DNA from: Endozoicomonas sp. SCSIO W0465
GTDB taxonomy: Bacteria; Pseudomonadota; Gammaproteobacteria; Pseudomonadales; Endozoicomonadaceae
Direction of reading: 5' to 3'
DNA: 64,000 nt
Assembly: GCF_023716865.1 (NCBI RefSeq)
Contig: NZ_CP092417.1
Location: 2,086,001-2,150,000, forward strand
This document shows, in pieces, positions 35,517 through 43,877 of the stretch. The position numbers and the translations under genes are program-made. The notes beneath the pieces were generated by a model, which ran no database searches, was not told the origin of the DNA, and saw only the letters and a list, made by a program, of their open reading frames with translations. The first letter of the stretch is position 1; every line of letters begins with the position of its first letter.

Positions 35517-37994
35517 ATGATCCCACTCTGTAATGAATCAAGTCTGGCGGCGGGGTGTGCGAATTCCACAGGGTTACCTTCTGGTAGTGATCACACAACA
35601 CCATCAAGACCGTCAAGCTCTTTCTATTCAGGTCGGCACGTATCAAGACAAGAACCCATTGGGAACAGCCTCCCAACCATAGATAATTATGAGTCCCCTA
35701 AAGAAAAAATATCTTTAAAGAGAAATGTTTCTCACATTGAAGATGCAGTACAGGATGAAAAATTAAAAAGAAAACGACCGGATCGTGAAAATGAGTACCA
35801 ACAAGATTCATTGGTAGCGACTTTAGATCAATTAAAGGGCCTTTGCCAGGAACGCAAAATCACCGTCAAACCAACGCTGGATAAGCTGGTTAATTCTTGC
35901 CCGAAAGAGTCGAAAGTCCAACTGGTATCCAAGCTTGGCATTTATTTTAGTAGTGTGGAAAGCACAGTTAAAAACACGTGTACGATTACCAGCATGCTCT
36001 TGAAGAGCCAGGGAATCTCAAGAACAAAGAAAAACATTGACGACTTTCTGAGTATTGAAGACCGTGATGTACAAGCAATAGCATGTTATCCATTTATTAA
36101 ATCCATTTCTTCCATCTGTAATGGTAAAGGCTTTCCCAAAGTCGGGGACGTGGACACGCTGCTGAAGCTACCGAGCCTCCAGAAGGATGGCCAGCTTGAC
36201 CGGCAACTGCTGAGTTCCATTTCTTCCATAATGAGTAGCCGGGGCTTTCCCAAAGCCGGGGACGTGGATACGCTGCTGAAGCTACCGAGCCTCCAGAAGG
36301 ATGGCCAGATTGACCGGCAACTGCTGAGCTCCATTTCTTCCATCTGTCATGGTAAAGGCTTTCCCAAAGCCGGGGACGTGGACACGCTGCTGAAGCTACC
36401 GAGCCTCCAGAAGGATGGCCAGCTTGACCGGCAGCTGCTGAGCTCTATTTCTTCCATCTGTAATGGAAAAGGCATTCCCAAAGCCGGGGACGTAGAAACG
36501 CTGCTGAAGCTACCGAGCCTCCAGAAGGATGGCCAGCTTGACCGGCAACTGCTAAGCTCCATTTCTTCCATCTGTCATGGTAAAGGCTTTCCCAAAGCCG
36601 GGGACGTGGACACGCTGCTGAAGCTATCGGGCCTCTGGAAGGATGGCCAGCTTGACCGGCAACTGCTGAGCTCCATTTCTTCCATGATGAGTGGCCGGGG
36701 CTTTCCCAAAACCGGGGACGTAGACACGCTGCTGAAGCTACCAAGCCTCCAGAAGGATGGCCAGCTTGACCGGCAACTGCTGAGTTCCATTTCTTCCATG
36801 ATGAGTAGCCGGGGCTTTCCCAAAGCCGGGGACGTGGACACGCTGCTGAAGCTACCGAGCCTCCAGAAGGATGGCCAGCTTGACCGGCAACTGCTGAACT
36901 CCATTTCTTCCATGATGAGTTGCCGGGGTTTTCCCAAAGCCGGGGACGTGGAGACGCTGCTGAAGCTACCGAGCCTCCAGAAGGATGGCCAGCTTGACCG
37001 GCAACTGCTCAGCTCCATTTCTTCCATGATGGGTAGCTGGGGCTTTCCCAAAGCCGGGGACGTGGACACGCTGCTGAAGCTACCGAGTCTCCAGAAGGAT
37101 GGCCAGCTTGACCGCCAACTGCTGAGCTCGATTTCTTCCATCTGTCATGGTAAAGGCTTTCCCAAAGCCGGGGACGTGGACACGCTGCTGAAGCTACCGA
37201 GCCTCCAGAAGGATGGCCAGCTTGACCGGCAGCTGCTGAGCTCCATTTCTTCCATCTGTCATGGTAAAGGCTTTTCCAAAGCCGGAGACGTGAACACGCT
37301 GCTGAAGCTACCGATCCTCCAGAAGGATGGCCAGCTTGACCGGCAACTGCTGAGCTCCATCTCTTCCATCTGTAATGGTAAAGGCTTTCCCAAAGCCGGG
37401 GACGTGGACACGTTGCTAAAGCTACCGAGCCTCCAGAAGGATGGCCAACTTGACCGGCAACTGCTGAGCTCCATTTCTTCCATCCGTCATGGTAAAGGCT
37501 TTCCCAAAACCGGGGACGTAGACACGCTGCTGAAGCTACCAAGCCTCCAGAAGGATGGCCAGCTTGACCGGCAACTGCTGAGTTCTATTTCTTCCATGAT
37601 GAGTAGCCGGGGCTTTCCCAAAGCCGGGGACGTGGACACGCTGCTGAGGCTACCGAGCCTCCAGAAGGATGGCCAGCTTGACCGGCAACTGCTGAGCTTC
37701 ATTTCTTCCGTCTGTCATGGTAAAGGCTTTCCCAAAGCCGGGGACGTGGACACGCTACTGAAGCTACCGAGCCTCCAGAAGGATGGCCAGCTTGATCGGC
37801 TACTACTGAGATCCATTTCTTCCATCTGTCATGGTAAAGGCTTTCCGAACGAGAATTTAGTTTCACTAATTATAGAATCTATAGGTCTCAAGAATCTGGA
37901 ACTACCAGAATATATTGATGAACTCCTTTCATCAGAGAATTTTGTTATCGATGAAAACTTTTGGGATTCACTTTCAATAGATGAAATACTCTGA
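35517..37994 (+). CDS. TALE-like modular repeat protein A (15.5 repeats)
   Basis: 825 residues. Residues 1-60 are Ser/Thr/Pro-rich (possible secretion signal). EKLKRKRPDR at 81-90 is a monopartite nuclear-localisation-like cluster. Residues about 104-195 read as two degenerate repeats. Fifteen 38-residue repeats start at residue 196, then a half repeat and a tail with ELLSSENF and DENFWDSLSIDEIL (acidic, Phe/Trp/Leu-rich). Window order: CN, MSS, CH, CN, CH, MSG, MSS, MSC, MGS, CH, CH, CN, RH, MSS, CH, then CH in the half repeat (CN = ICNGK, CH = ICHGK, MSS = MMSSR and so on). A host-nuclear, sequence-specific nucleic-acid binder is the inference. Alternatives are RNA-binding OPR/PUF-type or protein-binding solenoid repeats. 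First gene of the array, about 270 bp after cbpM. Confidence 0.85.
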   Translation: MIPLCNESSLAAGCANSTGLPSGSDHTTPSRPSSSFYSGRHVSRQEPIGNSLPTIDNYESPKEKISLKRNVSHIEDAVQDEKLKRKRPDRENEYQQDSLVATLDQLKGLCQERKITVKPTLDKLVNSCPKESKVQLVSKLGIYFSSVESTVKNTCTITSMLLKSQGISRTKKNIDDFLSIEDRDVQAIACYPFIKSISSICNGKGFPKVGDVDTLLKLPSLQKDGQLDRQLLSSISSIMSSRGFPKAGDVDTLLKLPSLQKDGQIDRQLLSSISSICHGKGFPKAGDVDTLLKLPSLQKDGQLDRQLLSSISSICNGKGIPKAGDVETLLKLPSLQKDGQLDRQLLSSISSICHGKGFPKAGDVDTLLKLSGLWKDGQLDRQLLSSISSMMSGRGFPKTGDVDTLLKLPSLQKDGQLDRQLLSSISSMMSSRGFPKAGDVDTLLKLPSLQKDGQLDRQLLNSISSMMSCRGFPKAGDVETLLKLPSLQKDGQLDRQLLSSISSMMGSWGFPKAGDVDTLLKLPSLQKDGQLDRQLLSSISSICHGKGFPKAGDVDTLLKLPSLQKDGQLDRQLLSSISSICHGKGFSKAGDVNTLLKLPILQKDGQLDRQLLSSISSICNGKGFPKAGDVDTLLKLPSLQKDGQLDRQLLSSISSIRHGKGFPKTGDVDTLLKLPSLQKDGQLDRQLLSSISSMMSSRGFPKAGDVDTLLRLPSLQKDGQLDRQLLSFISSVCHGKGFPKAGDVDTLLKLPSLQKDGQLDRLLLRSISSICHGKGFPNENLVSLIIESIGLKNLELPEYIDELLSSENFVIDENFWDSLSIDEIL
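36102..37811 (+). repeat. Fifteen 114-bp coding repeats of gene A
   Basis: Exact period of 114 bp. Unit reading: SISS, five-residue window, GFPKAGDVDTLLKLPSLQ, KDGQLDRQLLS. Outside the window most units differ by 0-3 residues. Non-window changes include LSGLWKDG in repeat 5, LPILQ and FSKAG in repeat 11 and FISSV in repeat 15. Confidence 0.97.
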
Positions 37995-38272
37995 CTCTTA
38001 TCAAAAATCATCTGTCTGGATATAACTTGAACAGCGAGTACCTGTAGTTAACAGCTCATCTTTCTCAGCATGGAACTGCTTGTATCCTTTCGTAAAAAGC
38101 TGGCTGAATTTCCCACTGGAAATAGAGATTCCGAGGTTCCATTCCTGACTGATCCCTGCGGAACATCGGTGGCAGCAATGGGTATGGATTTTTACGCCGA
38201 TGACTTTCGGGGCTGTTTTCGCCGCTTTCTGGTTTCTCGTTGGGTTTTTTAAACTACTGTTCTGAAAAAGCC
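37995..38272 (-). pseudogene. Decayed reverse-strand ORF fragment in spacer A-B
   Basis: A shortened version of the antisense element found in every spacer of the array. Here the coiled-coil middle (present at 43420-43680) is deleted, leaving the start MAFSEQ... joined to the NEKPESGEN-like segment and a tail reading RNLYFQWEIQPAS. It looks like the N-terminal remnant of a transposase or similar coiled-coil protein; the family is not certain. Confidence 0.4.
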
Positions 38273-38333
38273 ATGCTGAGAGGATAGACGACTGACTGAA
38301 GTTATCCTGCTTCCAGCGTTTTTTGAGAACTTA

Positions 38334-38471
38334 CTGGTAAAAACACCTGATAAAATCTGACCATCGCTGCCGACATGGCCTGAGTTGTGACGGTAATTCG
38401 ATAATTAATGAACTAAAAGGCTGTTTCCTGTGTCTGAGCTAACACGATTTAATGAGTAAAATCTATAAATT
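38334..38471 (+). promoter_or_regulatory. Conserved upstream block, copy B
   Basis: Same block as at 35379-35516, here ahead of the disrupted gene B, with GATAATTAATGAAC in place of GATCATTAATGAAC. Confidence 0.55.
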
Positions 38472-39532
38472 ATGATCCCATTCTATAATGAATCAAGTCT
38501 GGCGAAGGGGAGTGCGAATTCCACAGGGTTACCTTCTGGTAGTGATCACACAACACCATCAAGACCATCAAGCTCTTTCTATTCAGGTCGGCACGTATCA
38601 AGACAGGAACCCATTGGGAACAGCCTCCCAACCATCGATAATTATGAGCCCCCTAAAAAAAAGTATCTTTAAAGAGAAATGTTTCTCACATTGAAGATGC
38701 AGTACAGGATGAAAAATTAAAAAGAAAACGACCGGGTCGTGAAAGTGAGTATCAAAAAGATTCATTGATAGCGACTTTAGATCAATTAAAGGGCCTTTGC
38801 CAGGAACGCAAAATCACCGTCAAACCAACGCTGGATAAGCTGGTTAATTCTTGCCCGAATGAGTCGAAAGTCCAACTGATATCCAAGCTTGGCATTTATT
38901 TTAGTAGTGTGGAAAGCACAGTTAAAAACACGGGTACGATTACCAGCATGCTCTTGAAGGGTGAAGGTAGCTCAAGAACAAAGAAAAACATTAACGACTT
39001 TTTGATTATTGAAAACCCTGATGTACAAGCAATAGCATGTTATCCATTTATTACATCCATTTCTTCCATCTGTAATGGTAAAGGCTTTCCCAAAGCCGGG
39101 GACGTGGACACGCTGCTGAAGCTACCGAGCCTCCAGAAGAATGGCCAGCTTGACCGGCAACTGCTGAGTTCCATTTCTTCCATGATGAGTAGCCGGGGCT
39201 TTCCCAAAGCCGGGGACGTGGACACGCTGCTGAAGCTACCGAGCCTCCACAAGAATGGCCAGCTTGACCGGCAACTGCTGAGCTCCATTTCTTCCATGAT
39301 GAGAAGCCGGGGCTTTCCCAAGGCCGGGGACGTGGACACGCTGCTGAAGCTACCGAGCCTCCAGAAGGATGGCCAGCTTGACCGGCAACTGCTGAGCTCC
39401 ATTTCTTCCATGATGAGTGGCTGGGGCTTTCCCAAAGCCGGGGACGTGGACACGCTGCTGAAGCTACCGAGCCTCCGGAAGGATGGCCAGCTTGACCGGC
39501 AACTGCTGAGCTCCATTTCTTCCATATGTCAT

Positions 39533-40641
39533 GGCTAAGTTACCGTTAATGGTTGGAAGCACCAATGTTCAGTAATTCTGCTGATCAACCGGCCAACAGT
39601 TAATTTTTTTGCTGCCGTCAGTTCTCGCCTCCAGGCCAGATAATGGGGAAGGTAACGAGTTGCAACCCCTTGGAATACGCCGCCAATCCAGCGTTTTAAA
39701 TGACTGTGATAAGAATTTACAGTCTGGATGTGGTAGATGCCTTCAACAACATGTTGACCTGCTGATGTCACCAGCTCCTTGAAGACAAATCCAAGCTTGT
39801 CAGCAAGTTTTTCGTGAGCGAGGTGTGCATCCGCACAGACCGTGGCCTGTATCGATATGCGGCCATTTAAATGCCTGCACAATTCATTAGCACTTTCGTT
39901 TTCTAATACACCGTCAACGGTATTTCGATTACGGTCCCGAGCCACCATTACCGGGACTTTTCGGGCTTTGTTGGGATCATTACCCCGCTTTCGGGTTGGC
40001 CGTGGAAGGCCTTCTCTTTGCCCTTTGAAGGATTCACGGAAAAATGTTTCATCAAGCTCAGTAATGCCACAAAGCTCTTCTGCTTGATCATTATTAATCA
40101 CTTCAAGAAAGCGGTGACGCCAGCGGAACGCAGTTTTCAAGTCAATGGCATTCTCAGCAGCAGCTGGTCGCAAGACCATAGAGTGAGTCATACCTGCGAG
40201 GTACTTGTTCCATTTTTCAGGGTGCCTGAGCCTTGCCAAAGGCGTTCCACTAAAGGCGTTAAACGTTGAGTCGCAAGTCTTGCAGTGGTAGCGCTGTCGG
40301 CCATTTCGTATGCCCCAGCGACCAACGCTATGGCTTTTGCATTTGGGGCACCTGGGGTTTTCGGCAAATTGGGCAAGTATGCTCTTTTCTACGTCAGGTG
40401 TTGCATTATCGTTATTGGGTATAGATTCACTGTAAACAGGTTCAGAGTCAGTGGTTTCTACTACCTCGGTAACCTCTATTTGAGTACTAAGGAGCGAGTT
40501 GTTAAGAATGTCTCGCTGTTCACTGGTTAATGTTGAAATGGAATCAATAAAATTCTGGAAGAGTTCAGATTGCATATCACTCCCCTACAACGTAGATTTT
40601 ATGGGAGTTTAGCTGATTCAACCATTAACGGTAACTTAGCC
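39533..40641 (-). mobile_element. IS1595-family element in repeat 5 of gene B
   Basis: About 1.1 kb with a 23-bp perfect inverted repeat (starting GGCTAAGTTACCGTTAATGG). The sequence CCATATGTCATGG occurs at both junctions (39522-39534 and 40640-40652); the true target duplication lies inside it, overlapping the tips of the inverted repeat. The family usually makes 8-bp duplications. Confidence 0.88.
39535..40575 (-). CDS. IS1595-family transposase
   Basis: 346 residues. An N-terminal zinc ribbon (CPKCKSH...CKTCDSTF near 75-100) is followed by the ISXO2-like DDE domain with TELDETFFRESFKGQ near 170, TVCADAHLAHEKLA near 240 and YHIQTVNSYHSHLKRWIGGV near 285, carrying D, D and the Asn/His-type third residue typical of this family. 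The stop codon lies within the terminal inverted repeat. Intact frame. Confidence 0.88.
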   Translation of the reverse strand: MQSELFQNFIDSISTLTSEQRDILNNSLLSTQIEVTEVVETTDSEPVYSESIPNNDNATPDVEKSILAQFAENPRCPKCKSHSVGRWGIRNGRQRYHCKTCDSTFNAFSGTPLARLRHPEKWNKYLAGMTHSMVLRPAAAENAIDLKTAFRWRHRFLEVINNDQAEELCGITELDETFFRESFKGQREGLPRPTRKRGNDPNKARKVPVMVARDRNRNTVDGVLENESANELCRHLNGRISIQATVCADAHLAHEKLADKLGFVFKELVTSAGQHVVEGIYHIQTVNSYHSHLKRWIGGVFQGVATRYLPHYLAWRRELTAAKKLTVGRLISRITEHWCFQPLTVT

Positions 40642-41817
40642 ATATGTCATGGTAAAGGCTTTCCCAAAGCCGAGGACGTGAACACGCTGCTGAAGCTACC
40701 GAGCCTCCAGAAGGATGGCCAGCTCGACCGGCAACTGCTGAGTTCTATTTCTTCCATCTGTAATGGAAAAGGCTTTCCCAAAGCCAGGGACGTGGACACG
40801 CTGTTGAAGCTACCGAGCCTCCAGAAGGATGGCCAGCTTGACCGGCAACTGCTGAGCTCCATTTCTTCCATCTGTCATGGTAAAGGCTTTCCTAAAGCCG
40901 GAGACGTGGACACGCTGCTGAAGCTACCGAGCCTCCAGAAGGATGGCCGGCTTGACCGGCAACTGCTGAGCTCCATTTCTTCCATCTGTCATGATAAAGG
41001 CTTTCCCAAAGCCGGGGACGTGGACACGCTGCTGAAGCTACCGAGCCTTCAGAAGGATGGCCAGCTTGACCGGCAACTGCTGAGTTCCATTTCTTCTATC
41101 TGTAATGGTAAAGGCTTTCCCAAAGCCGCGGACGTGGACACGCTGCTGAAGCTACCGAGCCTCCGGAAGGATGGCCAGCTTGACCGGCAATTGTTGAACT
41201 CCATTTCTTCCATGATGAGTAGCCGGGGCTTTCCCAAAGCCGGGGAAGTGGACATGCTGCTGGACATGCTGCTGAAGCTACCGAGCCTCCGGAAGGATGG
41301 CCAGCTTGACCGGCAACTGCTTAGCTCCATTTCTTGCATGATGAGTGGCCGGGGCTTTCCCAAAGCCGGGGACGTGGACACGCTGCTGAAGCTACCGAGC
41401 CTCCACAAGAATGGCCAGCTTGACCGGCAACTGCTTAGCTCCATTTCTTCCATGATGAGAAGCCGGGGCTTTCCCAAAACCGGGGATATAAACACGCTGC
41501 TGAAGCTACCAGACCTCCAGAAGGATGGCCAGCTTGACCGGCAACTGCTGAGCTCCATTTCTTCCATGATGAGTAGCCGGGGCTTTCCCAAAGCCGGGGA
41601 CGTGGACACGCTACTGAAGCTACCGAGCCTCCAGAAGGATGGCCAGCTTGACCGGCTACTACTGAGATCCATTTCTTCCATCTGTCACGGTAAAGGCATT
41701 CCGAACGAGAATTTAGTTTCACTAATTATAGAATCTATAGGTCTCAAGAATCTGGAACTACCAGAATATACTGATGAACTACTTTCATCAGAGAATTTTG
41801 ATTTCGATGAAAACTTT

Positions 41818-43119
41818 CCTGATTACCACTGATCGTACGTCATGACACAGGGAAAGATAATTTAAGAATATACGTGCAGCTTTTCATTCTTTATGTCTAT
41901 AACCCGGTAAAGAAATAATAGAACCTCTCCAGTATTACCGGTGGAGCAGGCATCATGACGGCTTGTTCTCCAGATTATCAACTAAATTCGGTTTCATAAC
42001 CGCTCCGAACAAGCAAAGACCCACATCATCATTCGAAATAATGATATTAATACGTCAACTGACTTTCAATTATCGGTTGATGGCTAACCCGGTTTCCACT
42101 GGACGTCTGGCAGTTTGAGAAGTCGATCCGGCATCGGTGCTGTATTGACTGCAGCCCGACCTAGCCTTGAGATCATTGAAGGCATATCAAAACGCCGGTT
42201 AAACCGATAGTTGAACTCTGATAGATAACGGCCCAGATGCTTGGGGTCGAGCTTATGGTAAGTACCGGTAATCGCTGTTTTCACGTTTCCCAGCATGGTA
42301 TTTACCCAGGTGAACAACTCATTCTCCATGGATGCATGCCCACCACCGGTAATGATGGCTGTGTGCTGGCATCCGGCATCTTCAATACCCCGGAAACAGG
42401 ACAAGCCATCGCTGACGGCCCGGACACCCTTTTTCAGGGCATGTTCTGCCCACTCCTGAATGGTTTTTCGCCGGAAGTTATCAACGGCATTGAACTTCAT
42501 GTAGATAGGGTGGTTATCAGCATCTGTCTGAACTGCGGCCACGAAGGGGGCTTTGTTCTCTGAGCCTCTGCCCCGGCGGCCTCCGTGGCGCTCTCCGCCC
42601 CAATAGGCGTCATCAATCTGAACAAAACCACTCAACTGCCAGCTGTTATCTCTTTCCATCATGACCTGCATGAGTTTGTGTTTCATGCGCAATGCGGCAT
42701 TGTAGGAAATGCCAAGTTGTCGATGAAGCGTCAGGCAAGAAATCCCCGCTTTATTCTGGGTGACGAGATAGATACCCAGAAACCAGGTAGCTAGAGGCAG
42801 CTTTGTTGAGTCAAAGATAGTGTTACTGGTAAGCGAGGTTTGGCAACGGCAGCAATTGCACTGGAATTCAGCTTTCCGGTGAAGCTTGCAGAAACTGCGG
42901 GAGCCACACTTCGGGCATTGGAAGCCATCTGGCCAGCGCCAAGAGGACAGCGCGTTCTCACACTGCTCTTCACTGCCGTAATTAGCCAGAAATTGCATAA
43001 TGCCAAGGCCTTTTTGGAACTGAATGGTGTTTTTACACATCAGTTTTACCTCCAAAACACATGACTATCGACGTTTATTATAGCAGCTGGCTCACGACGT
43101 AGGGTCGGTGGTAATCAGG
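41818..43119 (-). mobile_element. IS1595-family element in the tail of gene B
   Basis: 1302 bp with ends CCTGATTACCAC / GTGGTAATCAGG and imperfect matching for about 28 bp. Perfect 8-bp target duplication AAAACTTT at 41810-41817 and 43120-43127. Its removal restores the DENFWDSLSIDEIL tail of gene B. Confidence 0.95.
42084..43040 (-). CDS. IS1595-family transposase, second type
   Basis: 318 residues from the ATG at 43040, chosen because GGAGGT precedes it by a suitable distance (a TTG start at 43055 would overlap that site). Zinc-ribbon CPKCGSRSF...CNCCRCQ near residues 32-60, then QIDDAYWGGERHGGRRGRGS near 140 with the first catalytic aspartate. Unrelated at the sequence level to the 39535 transposase apart from family. 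Frame intact. Confidence 0.88.
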   Translation of the reverse strand: MCKNTIQFQKGLGIMQFLANYGSEEQCENALSSWRWPDGFQCPKCGSRSFCKLHRKAEFQCNCCRCQTSLTSNTIFDSTKLPLATWFLGIYLVTQNKAGISCLTLHRQLGISYNAALRMKHKLMQVMMERDNSWQLSGFVQIDDAYWGGERHGGRRGRGSENKAPFVAAVQTDADNHPIYMKFNAVDNFRRKTIQEWAEHALKKGVRAVSDGLSCFRGIEDAGCQHTAIITGGGHASMENELFTWVNTMLGNVKTAITGTYHKLDPKHLGRYLSEFNYRFNRRFDMPSMISRLGRAAVNTAPMPDRLLKLPDVQWKPG

Positions 43120-43419
43120 AAAACTTTTGGGATTCACTTTCAATAGATGAAATACTCTGACTCTTATCAAAAATCATCTGTCTGGATATAACTTGAACAG
43201 CGAATACCTGTAGTCAACAGCTCATCTTTCTCATCATGGAACTGCTTGTATCCTTTCGTAAGAAGCTGGCTGAATTTCCCACTGGAAATAGAGATTCCGA
43301 GGTTCCATTCCTGACTGATCCCTGCGGAACATCGGTGGCAGCAATGGGTATGGATTTTTCCGCCGATGACTTTCGGGGCTGTTTTCGCCGCTTTCTGGTT
43401 TCTCGTTGGGTTTTTTAAC

Positions 43420-43680
43420 CTACTGCTTTAGCAAGGTGTCTGAACTGGCCCCATCGTTACCCTCAGGAGCGGATAGATCTCCATCAGAGCTGCCGGTGTC
43501 ATCATCGGGAGGTTTGGTGCTCGGTTTGATGTCAGGTTTTGCTGGCAGTTTTTTTAGACGACGCATCTCGGCTTCAAGCAATTTTACCTGTTCTTTGAGC
43601 TGAATGATCGGCTCTTGCTGCTGAGTGATGAATCTTCGTAGATCTTCAGGTTGTGGCTGCTGGTGTTCTGAAAAAGCCAT
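43420..43680 (-). pseudogene. Antisense coiled-coil ORF fragment, spacer B-C
   Basis: 86 codons: MAFSEHQQPQPEDLRRFITQ, then a coiled coil (QLKEQVKLLEAEMRRLKKLP), then KPSTKPPDDDTGSSDGDLSA and a stop. Resembles the start of IS66-type or similar transposases (coiled coil then Pro/Ser-rich linker), but nothing catalytic follows. Copies lie in every spacer. Confidence 0.45.
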
Positions 43681-43738
43681 GCTGAGAGGATAGACGACTG
43701 ACCGAAGTTATCCTGCTTCCAGCGTTTTTTGAGAACTT

Positions 43739-43877
43739 ACTGGTAAAAACACCGGATAAAATCTGACCATCGCTGCCGTCATAGCCTGAGTTGTGACGGT
43801 AATTCGATCATTAATGAACTAAAAGGCTGTTTCCTGTGTCTGAGCTGGCACGGTTTAATAAATAAAGTTTATAAATA
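43739..43877 (+). promoter_or_regulatory. Conserved upstream block, copy C
   Basis: Same block as 35379-35516, ending AATAAAGTTTATAAATA directly before the ATG of gene C. Confidence 0.55.

Larger units (their letters stand above)
39056..41691 (+). repeat. 114-bp coding repeats of gene B, split by an insertion
   Basis: Four full units at 39056-39511, the fifth cut at 39533 by the IS1595-type element, and the rest from 40642 onward to the half repeat. Some units carry HKNG or QKNG in place of QKDG. Confidence 0.9.
38472..43160 (+). pseudogene. TALE-like repeat gene B, frameshifted and split by two insertions
   Basis: The start (MIPFYNESSLAKG) runs to about 38657, where CCTAAAAAAAAGTATC has one base fewer than the CCTAAAGAAAAAGTATC of its paralogs; the frame then stops at 38672. 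The second frame continues from about 38675 to 39532. An IS1595-type element (39533-40641) splits repeat 5, and another (41818-43119) splits the acidic tail after DFDENF; the tail resumes at 43128 with WDSLSIDEIL. Joined, it has 13 repeats plus a half: CN, MSS, MRS, MSG(W), CH, CN, CH, CHD, CN, MSS, MSG, MRS, MSS, CH. Repeat 10 has a four-residue insertion (MLLDMLLK). Dead as it stands unless parts are expressed. Confidence 0.85.

Noticed and set aside
36102..37811. Ankyrin, leucine-rich or HEAT identity for the 38-residue repeats
   Set aside because: The units lack the ankyrin TPLHxAA and the LRR LxxLxLxxN patterns. A generic helical solenoid (including OPR-type RNA binders, also about 38 residues) cannot be excluded and is kept as the main alternative.
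38070..38252. Repeated + strand 60-codon frame MELLVSFRKKLAEFPTGNRD in the spacers
   Set aside because: It lies antisense to the coiled-coil ORF remnant, has no ribosome site or family match, and is lost in spacers C-D and F-G by a deletion, so it is unlikely to be a gene.
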